From Armatimonadota bacterium (GTDB lineage: Bacteria; Armatimonadota; Fervidibacteria; Fervidibacterales; Thermosaccharophagaceae): 64,000 bases of DNA. The stretch lies in contig JANXAS010000003.1 in NCBI GenBank assembly GCA_025062195.1, positions 39,025-103,024 on the forward strand. Direction: 5' to 3'. Position 1 is the stretch's first letter, and every line of letters begins with the position of its first letter. The translations under genes and the position numbers were made by a program. Shown one piece after another: positions 55,760-63,832 of this stretch. The notes beneath the pieces were generated by a model, which searched no databases, was not told the origin of the DNA, and worked only from the letters and a program-made list of their open reading frames with translations.

Positions 55760-56758
55760 ATGGAAGTTTACAATGTTAGCCTGAGAGAGATTGAGAACCG
55801 AGGTCTGCCGAGGCAGTCCAGAGTCATGTGCATCGGGACATTTGATGGCGTGCACATTGGGCATCAACGCCTCATTAATGAAGCTAAGGTTATAGCCGAA
55901 GAAAGTGGTATGAGCCTTTGCGTCCTCACATTTCGCAATCACCCTTTGAAAGTTCTTTCGCCAAATGAAGCGCCGAAGCTGCTCACTACGGTCAAAGAGA
56001 AGCTACTCATGCTATCCCAACTTGGCGTTAATGAATGCCTCCTTGTTGAGTTTGATAGCGCTTTGGCTGGCATGCGTGCCGTTGAATTTTGCGAACTGCT
56101 CTCGGAGGCGCTTTCGGTAAGAGTTTTGGTTATGGGAGAAAGCTCATCAATTGGCTGCGGGCGTGATGGAACCGCCGAGAGGTTACACCGGATGAGTGGC
56201 GAAGGGAAGCTCAAAGTTGAGATTGTCGTCGTTGAACCAGCACGGCTTGGAAGAAGTATAGTCAGCAGCAGCTGGATAAGGTCGGAGTTAATTCGTGGGC
56301 ATGTAAGGCTTGCACAGATGATGCTAAATAGACCTTATTCGCTAACTGGCACTGTAGTAGCGGGCAGGGCGCTTGGAAGACGGATTGGCTTTCCAACAAT
56401 TAACTTGCAGCTGGATGAGGAGAAGCTATTGCCACGATTTGGAGTTTATGCTGGCATTGCCGAGGCTGAAGATTTTGCGACTCAATATCATATGGTCGCT
56501 AATATAGGCATGCGTCCAACAGTCGGTGGCGAATGTGCCTCAGTTGAGGCACACATTGTGAATGAGCAGGTTGAAGTGGGCTATGGGAGAGAAGTTACGC
56601 TTTACCTTCTCTATTTCCTTCGTCCCGAAAGACAATTCCAAAGCCTGAAAGAGCTTGCCAACCAGATTGGTCATGATGTTGAGCGTGCAAGGAAATTGCT
56701 GCATAGCAGATTGGCGAATTCATTTCGTGGCGCGCACCGATGTATTAGCAGCGTCTGA
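55760..56758 (+). CDS. ribF: Bifunctional riboflavin kinase/FAD synthetase
   Basis: 332 residues. N-terminal FMN adenylyltransferase (CIGTFDGVHIGHQRLINEA, VLTFRNHPLKVL, SSSWIRSELIRGHV) and C-terminal riboflavin kinase (YSLTGTVVAGRALGRRIGFP then TINL, FGVYAGIAE, MVANIGMRPTVGG, LYLLYFLRPERQF). Makes FMN and FAD. One odd point: the middle of the adenylyltransferase (GESSSIGCGRDGTAERL) departs from the usual GxDFRFGxxxxGD motif. The next 255 bases hold no supported gene. Confidence 0.95.
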   Translation: MEVYNVSLREIENRGLPRQSRVMCIGTFDGVHIGHQRLINEAKVIAEESGMSLCVLTFRNHPLKVLSPNEAPKLLTTVKEKLLMLSQLGVNECLLVEFDSALAGMRAVEFCELLSEALSVRVLVMGESSSIGCGRDGTAERLHRMSGEGKLKVEIVVVEPARLGRSIVSSSWIRSELIRGHVRLAQMMLNRPYSLTGTVVAGRALGRRIGFPTINLQLDEEKLLPRFGVYAGIAEAEDFATQYHMVANIGMRPTVGGECASVEAHIVNEQVEVGYGREVTLYLLYFLRPERQFQSLKELANQIGHDVERARKLLHSRLANSFRGAHRCISSV

Positions 56759-57013
56759 ATCGCAAACGACATAACGAGTATGGAGTGCTTTGTAAGGGGG
56801 AAATTTTTCTCCGTGGCTAAAGCCCTTGTGGGCATTTTGGAGATACTTTGGAAGAAGACCGTCGTCAAACATCCAATAGGGAACAGGCTTGGAAACGAGA
56901 ATGTTGGTGCACCCGAAACAATGGTGAGTATTAGCCACATTATTGGGGCGTGTTTTGGACTGACACTGTTTTGTTGCTGTGCGGGTTGAAAGCTTTTTGG
57001 TAGGTGAAAAGGA

Positions 57014-58117
57014 GTGGTTGAAGTCAAGCTTATCAATGTCACGAAAATGTTTGGCGATGTTGCAGCTGTTGATAAGGTTAGCATAACAGTTGCGCCCGGT
57101 GAGCTTTTCTTCGTGCTTGGTCCGTCAGGGTGTGGAAAGACAACCCTGCTCAGGTTGATTGCTGGATTCATCAATCCCGATGAAGGCGAAATATGGTTTG
57201 GCGACAGGTTGATGAACGAAATTCCGGCGCACAAGCGTAACGCTGCTATGGTATTTCAGAACTATGCGCTGTTTCCTCACATGACTGTCTTTGAAAATGT
57301 AGCTTATGGATTAAGGTTGAGAAAGCTTGGCAAACGCGAGATTGCCGAGAGGGTTGAAAGATGTCTTGAGCTTGTAAGGATGAGCGATGCCAAATGGCGC
57401 TACCCAGGGCAGCTTAGCGGTGGACAACAGCAGCGTGTTGCGCTGGCAAGGGCATTGGCAGTTCAACCGGATGTGCTTTTGCTTGATGAGCCATTAAGCA
57501 ATTTGGATGCGCAACTGCGCAAAGAGATGAGGCATGAGCTTAAGCGCATACATTCGCAGCTGCGCATAACGACTATATATGTCACACACGACCAAAAGGA
57601 AGCTTTGGCGATGGCGGACAGGATAGCTGTGATGCGTTCGGGAAGGGTTGTTCAGGTTGGGACGCCGTATGAGTTATATCGCAAGCCGTCAAGCAAATAT
57701 GTTGCTGAGTTTATTGGCGATGCGAATGTGATTGAGGGCGTCGTTCAAAAGGTTAAAGGTGATAGAGCGTTGTTGATAACGCCACTTTGCGCCATTGAGT
57801 GTCATTGTGACGCTGCCACTGACTTGATTGAGGGCATGCGAACCGCTGTTGCCATTAGACCTGAAGCTGTGCAGGTTGCATTAGCTTTTGATGCTGATAT
57901 ACATGCTGCAAACGAAATGCGCGCAAAGGTGATTGATGTCACATACATGGGCGATGAGGAACTCTTGGAACTCTCGGTAAAGCAAGCTTATGGCGAGTGG
58001 CGTATGAGGGCGTTGCGCACAAATCCTCATGAGCGGGTGCTCGTCGGAGATGAGGTCATCCTCAAATTTGACCCAAGCGATGTCATCCTCATACCGCCGA
58101 ACGAGCATGATGAATAG
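57014..58117 (+). CDS. ABC transporter ATP-binding protein, iron/spermidine type
   Basis: 367 residues. Walker A GPSGCGKTTLL, Q-loop VFQNYALFPHMT, signature LSGGQQQRVALARAL, Walker B VLLLDEPLSNLDAQ, switch His TIYVTHDQKEA, then a C-terminal TOBE/regulatory domain (AVAIRPEAVQVAL). This is the FbpC/PotA class. GTG 57014 follows AGGTGAAAAGGA. The permease gene overlaps its end by 11 bases. No periplasmic binding protein is nearby. Confidence 0.94.
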   Translation: MVEVKLINVTKMFGDVAAVDKVSITVAPGELFFVLGPSGCGKTTLLRLIAGFINPDEGEIWFGDRLMNEIPAHKRNAAMVFQNYALFPHMTVFENVAYGLRLRKLGKREIAERVERCLELVRMSDAKWRYPGQLSGGQQQRVALARALAVQPDVLLLDEPLSNLDAQLRKEMRHELKRIHSQLRITTIYVTHDQKEALAMADRIAVMRSGRVVQVGTPYELYRKPSSKYVAEFIGDANVIEGVVQKVKGDRALLITPLCAIECHCDAATDLIEGMRTAVAIRPEAVQVALAFDADIHAANEMRAKVIDVTYMGDEELLELSVKQAYGEWRMRALRTNPHERVLVGDEVILKFDPSDVILIPPNEHDE

Positions 58118-59804
58118 GCTCTTTCGGGATTACGACATCAAGCCAGATGTGGTGTTCACAGTTGGAGCGCTTGTTGCCTTTCTTGCAGCGTTCCTCATCT
58201 ATCCCGTGCTATATAGCCTTCGTGAGGCGTTCTTTGCCGATGGCAAGTTTACGGTCGAATTCTTCATACTGCTCTTTCGCAACCCAACTATCCTAACATG
58301 CATAGTCAACAGTTTCAAGGTTGCGGTTGTCTCAACGATTGTAACGATGATGATAAGCATGCCACTGACATGGGTGATGGTGAGATACAAGTTCCCGATG
58401 CAGAATGTCCTTGGAGTGCTATTGCTTATGCCACTCATACTGCCGCCATTCGTCGGCGCCATAGGTATGAAGCAACTCCTGGCACGCTATGGTGCTCTGA
58501 ACAGCTTACTTATGAGCATAGGTTTGATGGATCGCCTGCACCCAATTGATTGGCTTGCAATGGGCTTTTGGTGCATCGTCATTGCGCAAGCACTGCACCT
58601 TTATCCGATTGCTTATCTGAACCTTGCTGCAGCTCTCTCATCTGTAGATAGGACACTTGAGGAGGCAGCGCAATCACTCGGTGCCGACCCAATGAGGCGT
58701 TTTTTGACGGTCACGCTGCCACTTATGTTTCCCGGTGTCTTTGCGGCATGCATCCTAACATTCATCTTTGCGTTCACAGACTTGGGCACGCCTCTTATCT
58801 TCCTTTACACCCAAGTCATACCCGTGCGCATATTCAGCATGGTTGAGACTGCCACTGAAGACCCAACAGGGTATGCACTCATTGTGCTTGTGCTCGTAAT
58901 CACATCTGTGCTATTTGTCACATCAAAACGCCTATCGGAGAGAAGACAGGTTGCTGTTGTGTCAGTAAGTGGTATCGTGCCAAAACAGCTTATTGGATTA
59001 AAGGGTTGCATTGTAGCCTTAATCATATCGGCTCTTTGCCTCATTGCAATCGTGCCACATGCATGCGTAGTCCTGAATTCACTCGCCAAGAGTTGGGCTA
59101 TGAGTGCACTGCCGAGCGAGTTCACATTGCAGCACTATGAGGCACTTATTAGGCATCCGATCACAACTGTGAGCATACGAAACAGCTTTGTTTATTCTCT
59201 TGCCAGCACATCATTGGACATCATTCTTGGCGTCGCGCTCGCTTATGTTCTTACGAGGAGACGAATCCCGTTTAGAGGCTTGCTTGATATCATTGCCATG
59301 ATGCCTTTAGCGATACCCGGAGTGGTGCTTGCCTTCGGCTATGTAGGGTGCTACGCCGGAACCGTTCTTGACCCGAGGATTAATGCAGCGCCGCTCCTCA
59401 TCATAAGCTACGCAGTTAGAAGGCTTCCATATTCAGTTAGGGCTTGCTATGCTGGCTTCCAGCAAGTCAGCACGACACTTGAAGAGGCTTCAATGAGCCT
59501 TGGAGCATCACCTCTCAAGACGACTGTCAAAGTGACATTGCCGCTCATCTATGCGCATTTGGTTGCTGGAGCAATACTCACTTTTGCATTTGCGATGCTT
59601 GAGGTAAGTGACAGCCTAATACTTGCGCTCAACCCATCAAACTTCCCGATGACGAAAGCCATCTATGTGCTAAGTAAGCGAGTTGGTGACGGACCAAGGA
59701 TTGCTTCTGCTATGGGTGTCCTTGGAATGGTGATACTTGCTGCAAGCCTTGCCGCTGCCTCAAAAGCACTCGGAAAACGGTTTGGAGAGTTGTTCAGAGC
59801 ATAA
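58107..59804 (+). CDS. Fused two-domain ABC permease, iron(III)-type
   Basis: About 565 residues with roughly 12 membrane helices in two permease halves, each with an EAA loop: EEAAQSLGADPMRRFLTVTL and EEASMSLGASPLKTTVKVTL. This arrangement is that of FbpB/AfuB and ThiP permeases. ATG 58107 (or 58110) overlaps the ATPase stop; the open frame begins earlier, at 58029, inside the ATPase gene. Iron is the best guess for the substrate, with thiamine or another anion possible, because no binding protein is available to judge. Confidence 0.92.
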   Translation: MMNRLFRDYDIKPDVVFTVGALVAFLAAFLIYPVLYSLREAFFADGKFTVEFFILLFRNPTILTCIVNSFKVAVVSTIVTMMISMPLTWVMVRYKFPMQNVLGVLLLMPLILPPFVGAIGMKQLLARYGALNSLLMSIGLMDRLHPIDWLAMGFWCIVIAQALHLYPIAYLNLAAALSSVDRTLEEAAQSLGADPMRRFLTVTLPLMFPGVFAACILTFIFAFTDLGTPLIFLYTQVIPVRIFSMVETATEDPTGYALIVLVLVITSVLFVTSKRLSERRQVAVVSVSGIVPKQLIGLKGCIVALIISALCLIAIVPHACVVLNSLAKSWAMSALPSEFTLQHYEALIRHPITTVSIRNSFVYSLASTSLDIILGVALAYVLTRRRIPFRGLLDIIAMMPLAIPGVVLAFGYVGCYAGTVLDPRINAAPLLIISYAVRRLPYSVRACYAGFQQVSTTLEEASMSLGASPLKTTVKVTLPLIYAHLVAGAILTFAFAMLEVSDSLILALNPSNFPMTKAIYVLSKRVGDGPRIASAMGVLGMVILAASLAAASKALGKRFGELFRA

Positions 59805-60054
59805 GCCAAGTCACAAAAACAACACTCTTGGATTTCTGTATTAGGGCTTAGGCATTTGAGGCTGTTTTGCTGGGGCGCAGGGAAGGGGAAAATTCCCAAA
59901 GAAATCATCAGTTCTTTCGTATTTCATCCGAGCAAAATCCAACTGTGTAACTCTTATCCCAATTTGCCAACTTGCCAATTTATCTATCTTCCAACCTTCC
60001 CAACTTTTGGCTCGTCGGTAGCCTCGCCCTAAGATGTTTTTTGTCAACTTGGAG

Positions 60055-60162
60055 GGCAAGCCTACTGGCTTGCCGATTTTTCACAAGGGTGGATGAAATC
60101 CTCCCAGTTTTTCGGACAGGCTTTGCCTGTCCCTACAAATTTTCGGCAGGGCAGTAACCCTC
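60055..60162. repeat. Tandem cluster of four short hairpins
   Basis: GGCAAGCCtactGGCTTGCC (60055-60074), GGGTGGATgaaATCCTCCC (60087-60105), GGACAGGCtttGCCTGTCC (60114-60132) and AGGGcagtaaCCCT (60149-60162). Spacers are T/A-rich and similar (gatttttcacaa, agttttt, ctacaaattttc). The second stem is nearly that at 62723-62741. The preceding stretch 59805-60054 shows no gene. Confidence 0.78.
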
Positions 60163-60175
60163 TCCACCAATGCTC

Positions 60176-60274
60176 CTATCTCAACCTTGCAACTGCTGTT
60201 GCTTGAACTTGCCTGCCTTCTTCATCGGTTGCAATAACACGAATCAAGTATGCACTCAAAGGCAATACTTCACC
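60176..60274 (-). pseudogene. Remnant of a FlgD-type C-terminus
   Basis: This strand codes GEVLPLSAYLIRVIATDEEG then RQVQATAVARLR and a TAG. It matches the last 32 residues of the gene at 60589-61053 (GEVLPMGVYLIRVLATDEEG, RQVQAATFARLR) almost perfectly. No upstream coding sequence is left. It is the tail of a lost second copy or of a tandem duplicate. Confidence 0.8.
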
Positions 60275-60349
60275 TTAATCGCTCTCCTTCACGGTTTAAT
60301 ACTTTCAACCTTAAAGTTCGCGCTTGAGAGATGGTGGTATTTTGGACGG

Positions 60350-60508
60350 TAGGTTTGTAGTTAGCCACGAAGCGATAGCGAAGTGGCGTCATAAATTGCC
60401 CATTGTCCGTTGTTCCGTGTCCCATGCCCCATGTTCCATTTTTGACGGCACTCCGCTTCGCTTCGTGCCTTACTACGAACAAACAAAATTTTGTTGAGCA
60501 AAGAGTGA
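60350..60508 (-). repeat. Dispersed bipartite-hairpin repeat, copy E
   Basis: Reverse orientation. Left part taggtttgtagttagccacg; hairpin GCCAC gaagcgatagcga AGTGGC; hairpin GGCACtccgcttcgcttcGTGCC; then ttactacgaac and the end ttgttgagcaaagagtg. The core (gtgtcccatgccccatgttc) is the complement-strand relative of the copy C core and of the insert near 61070-61100. It lies between the FlgD remnant and the FlgD-tailed gene. Confidence 0.8.
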
Positions 60509-60588
60509 ACCATGAAGTGTATGACAAAACCGTGTGGGCAGGTGAAGCTTGTCCGAGAATTTTTTGGGCAGATTATCTTTCATCTCTA

Positions 60589-61053
60589 CTACCTCAACCT
60601 TGCGAATGTTGCCGCTTGAACTTGTCTTCCTTCTTCATCAGTAGCGAGAACTCGTATCAGATAAACGCCCATCGGCAATACTTCACCATTGTTGGTGCGA
60701 CCTTGCCAGATAATTTGTTGAAGCCCTGCCGTTCGGCTTTGCCCTGCTTCCAAAATCGCAACTTTTCGCCCCGTCAAACTCAAAACTTCAACTTGCATCT
60801 GTGCTGACTTCTTCAAGGCAAACTCTATCGCAAGGCTTCTTCCACGCATCGGAACCGCTTTCAACCCAACAGCCTGCAAAGGTCTCGTGTTGCCTGTCTC
60901 TGCTATCACCTTAAATCGCCTTGATGTCTCAACTTCACTTGCAACGAACCTGTATGAGTTTTGCGTCCTCATGTAAAGCCTTTTGCCCGTCACCATATCA
61001 ACGAGCCACAAACTCACATCCTTAGGTGCATAACCTACTCCATCAAAACTCAA
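60589..61053 (-). pseudogene. C-terminal FlgD-Ig-like part of a broken surface protein
   Basis: 154 codons from an internal ATG: an Ig-like segment (SFDGVGYAPKDVSLWLVDMV) and a FlgD/T9SS-type beta-sandwich C-terminus (QMQVEVLSLTGRKVAILEAG, MGVYLIRVLATDEEGRQVQ). It is in the same frame as the gene at 61102-62631, separated by one TGA (61102-61104) and 16 codons. The first 11 of those read GTGHGTRGTGR and come from a short inserted repeat. It is therefore probably the tail of that gene. No ribosome site is seen before the ATG. Confidence 0.75.
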
Positions 61054-61101
61054 AGCAATTTCTTTGCCTCGTCCTGTGCCCCTTGTTCCATGTCCCGTGC
61101 C

Positions 61102-62631
61102 TCACTTCACAACGACATCCCGCTCTTGCCTTTGACCCAAACCTGTCCTGAAATCGGCAACGGTTGCCTTCCCGTTTTTGTCAAGGAACAAAACTTGAAC
61201 TGATTGGTCGCTTTGAGTTTCAGGTGGAGAAGGCGGTTGAGCGATTTGCAACCTTGTGTTGTGTGAAACTCCGAAGAAGCCTTGTCCTTCTTGCCCTTCA
61301 ACTTGAGCGACAAACTTGGCAAACCAACCTTCGGGCTTTTTTCTGGCAGTTTTTGTTCTTCTGCTTCTGTTTCCTTCAGGTGCAGGCAAAATCAAGTTGC
61401 AATTTTGCCAAGCGAAAATCCATGCACCTTCCCATGCTAAGATTTTATCGGCAACATTGGTGAGTAGGCTGCTGTCAAAAACCAAATGATATTTGCTGCC
61501 ATCCCATCGCCAAGCGTAAGGTTCAACGATGCCTTCTGCGTTTTTGAGGGTTTTTGTTTCGCTTCCTGCTTGAACTTTGATTTCGCCCAAGTCCCAAATC
61601 AGGTCAACGAACCAAGGGTTGCCAATTAAGTTCCAGCCACGCTTGAGTTGAATTGTGAAAGGTTTGGCATCATCGGGCAGTTCACCTTTCGCATTTGGCG
61701 TTACATATTCAACAAACCTTGCCCAGAAGCCTTTGCCAACTTGCAGAGTAGAAGCGGGGGCAAAAGGGTAGCGGACATACTGATTTGTCGTCGGGTCATA
61801 CCAAGCCCATCTGTCACCATCAAAGTTAAAGACTTGTTTGGGGTCAGTGATTTCGCTGATGATGGGCAAGGTTACTATCTTCAAGCCAGCAGCAATTCTT
61901 GGCGGAACACCTGCTCTTGTTATTGCTTGTGGTTGTGCGGGATGGGATTGTTGATTGCCAACTTTGTCCACAGCGATGGCATAAAAGCGATATTCATGTC
62001 CAAACTTGCCTTTGAATGATATCTCAGTTGGGATCGCCCGTTCACCTAAGCCTAAGATGTCCAAAAGTTGGAAAGGACTGCCATCGTCTGAAACCCAAAT
62101 TCGGATTTCCCTAACGCCTGAAGCATCATCACTTCCTTCCCAACGAATAGGGAACAATGGGGATGGCTGTTCGGATGGCAAGGCAGCAGTGCGAACATTT
62201 GGTGGTTCCTTGTCCAGCGTTAACACATGTTCGTTAGTGTCCATCGGGTCTTCTAAGTCAAAAACAATCGTTGCTTTGTTTGTAATCTGAGCACCAGATG
62301 GTGCATCGGCTCTTGGCTTTATGGAGAAGCGGAAAAATCCTTCACCCTCTGGACGAGTTTTGTTTGGTGGCAAGAAGCCCAAACCGATATCGGGGTCTGA
62401 ACCTTGAAATCGGACACGAATGGTTTTTGTGGCTTTATCCAATGAACCTTCTATCGTCACTGTCGTGGAGAGGTTGAAGGTTTGGTCACCCATTTGGAAA
62501 GTGTAACTGTAAGGGATGGAGAGACTAAAGGATTGCCCGCTAACTTGAAAACTTCGCCCGCTGAAATTGATCTCTTCAAAAGCAAAGGTCTCCAAGTCAA
62601 AGTTGTCGTTTAACATATCCGTAATCTTCAC
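61102..62631 (-). CDS. Surface protein with Ig-like and PEGA/FlgD-type architecture, truncated at both ends
   Basis: 509 codons from GTG 62631. It has a beta-sandwich repeat region (TVTIEGSLDKATKTIRVRFQ, then GAQITNKATIVFDLEDPMDT), a fibronectin/Ig-like domain (FPIRWEGSDDASGVREIRIW), and a segment with GWNLIGNPW and GKGFWARFVE, common in FlgD-tailed surface proteins. It ends at TGA 61102 just before an inserted short repeat; the tail is the preceding entry. The frame also continues upstream of 62631 (NSYEIIRYEVHFEND) into the palindromic element at 62705-62817, with no proper start, so the 5' end has been cut off. Confidence 0.72.
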   Translation of the reverse strand: MKITDMLNDNFDLETFAFEEINFSGRSFQVSGQSFSLSIPYSYTFQMGDQTFNLSTTVTIEGSLDKATKTIRVRFQGSDPDIGLGFLPPNKTRPEGEGFFRFSIKPRADAPSGAQITNKATIVFDLEDPMDTNEHVLTLDKEPPNVRTAALPSEQPSPLFPIRWEGSDDASGVREIRIWVSDDGSPFQLLDILGLGERAIPTEISFKGKFGHEYRFYAIAVDKVGNQQSHPAQPQAITRAGVPPRIAAGLKIVTLPIISEITDPKQVFNFDGDRWAWYDPTTNQYVRYPFAPASTLQVGKGFWARFVEYVTPNAKGELPDDAKPFTIQLKRGWNLIGNPWFVDLIWDLGEIKVQAGSETKTLKNAEGIVEPYAWRWDGSKYHLVFDSSLLTNVADKILAWEGAWIFAWQNCNLILPAPEGNRSRRTKTARKKPEGWFAKFVAQVEGQEGQGFFGVSHNTRLQIAQPPSPPETQSDQSVQVLFLDKNGKATVADFRTGLGQRQERDVVVK

Positions 62632-62704
62632 CTCTCGGGCAGGAGCAGTCGCCTTCTTTGGGTCGTTTTCAAAATGAACTTCGTAGCGGATGATTTCATA
62701 GGAG

Positions 62705-62817
62705 TTACGCAGTTGGATGTAGGGGCGGATGAAATCCGCCCGATTTGTTGAATTTTTTGCGACAGTTTCTTCGGGCAGACTGTCGTCTGCCCCTACAAAA
62801 CAACGCCAACTGCGTAA
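62705..62817. repeat. 113-bp palindromic element with 12-bp perfect terminal inverted repeats
   Basis: Ends TTACGCAGTTGG (62705-62716) and CCAACTGCGTAA (62806-62817) are perfect complements. Inside are two short hairpins, GGGCGGATgaaATCCGCCC (62723-62741) and GGGCAGACtgtcGTCTGCCC (62773-62792), flanked by gtagggg and cccctac. It sits at the 5' edge of the broken surface-protein frame. A half copy is at 38717-38765. No transposase is inside; no clear target duplication was seen. Confidence 0.78.
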
Positions 62818-62910
62818 GTCTTAGTTATTTTGGGAGGGTCTTGATTCTGCCTGACCAATTTTGTCAAGTCTGAAAGGCTTACATTTTGGGCATAGGTAGG
62901 TGGTTCAAAG

Positions 62911-63732
62911 TTGGAACGATGGATAAAGTTGGCTAACAACCTGCCAAGTGTTTGCAGGCTTGGCTTAGCCACAAGGGGCGATAGGTCAAAGTTGATGCCC
63001 GAAGACTGCTTCCACGCTTTGGAGCGAGGCATCAACTATTGGAACTGGTGCGGCGTTGAAGATGGCATGAGCCAAGCCATAAGGCAGTTGGGCAAGATGA
63101 GAAAGCAAATTGTCATCGCTTTCCAACTTGAAGCGAGAACTGAAAACAAGGCTTGGCGTGAACTTGAGCAAGTTCTGAAAACGCTGAAGGTTGACAAAGT
63201 TGAAGTTGCGACCTTTTACTATGTTGAGCGTGAAAGCGAGTGGCAAACCATTGCGGGCAAAAATGGCGCTCTGAAAGCCATGCTCAAAGCGAAAGAGCAA
63301 GGTTTGGTCAATTTGATTGGATTGACATCGCACCAACGGAAGTTGGCAGCGAAAATTGCTCAAACGAAAGAAGTTGATTTGCTCATGGTTCGCTACAACG
63401 CTGCCCACAGAAGTGCTGAGCAAGATGTCTTTCCTGTAACTCAACTTTTGAACATGCCCGTCGTCGTTTACACTTGCACTCGTTGGGCTCAATTGATGAG
63501 ACCAACTCCTTTTGACCCGCCGAACTTTTCGCCACCGCCAGCAAAGGAGTGGTATCGCTTTGCGCTCGCTCATCCAGCGGTCAGCGTCGCTCTGATGGCA
63601 CCGAGCAACCGAAAGGAACTTGACGAAAATTTGACCATCCTTGACGATTGGCGTGAGCCAACACAAAGCGAACTTGAAGTTTTAGTCCAACACGGCGAGC
63701 GAGTAAGGCAATATCGCAAATGGTTTCCGTAA
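62911..63732 (+). CDS. Aldo/keto-reductase-like protein lacking the usual catalytic residues
   Basis: 273 residues, AKR-type TIM barrel: CRLGLATRG start, HALERGINYWNWCGVEDGMS, then QAIRQLGKMRKQIVIAFQLE, LVNLIGLTSHQRKLAAKIAQ, LLMVRYNAAHRSAEQDVFP and a C-terminal part with SVALMAPSNRKELDENL. In active AKRs the third segment reads FDTAxxYG...ATK. Here Asp, Tyr and Lys of the tetrad are replaced (NYWNWCGVEDG, AFQLE); a His in LTSHQ remains. TTG 62911 with AGGTGG seven bases upstream is the likely start. Confidence 0.85.
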   Translation: MERWIKLANNLPSVCRLGLATRGDRSKLMPEDCFHALERGINYWNWCGVEDGMSQAIRQLGKMRKQIVIAFQLEARTENKAWRELEQVLKTLKVDKVEVATFYYVERESEWQTIAGKNGALKAMLKAKEQGLVNLIGLTSHQRKLAAKIAQTKEVDLLMVRYNAAHRSAEQDVFPVTQLLNMPVVVYTCTRWAQLMRPTPFDPPNFSPPPAKEWYRFALAHPAVSVALMAPSNRKELDENLTILDDWREPTQSELEVLVQHGERVRQYRKWFP

Positions 63733-63832
63733 GCCTTTCGGTTGGAGCACCAAAAAGCTGAAATTAAATTTGCCAAAACGGAAACCCAATTCGCTGGCTT
63801 CGCAAAAAATTCCTGTGCGTCAAATTTCGCTC

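Noticed and set aside
56671-57234. 187-codon frame antisense to the ends of ribF and the ABC ATPase gene
   Set aside because: Overlaps two real genes on the other strand; no motifs.
36024-61104. TGA recoded genome-wide (Gly or Trp)
   Set aside because: Many intact genes (for example leuS, comEC, trpE, mreC) end in TGA at the expected length and have no internal TGA.
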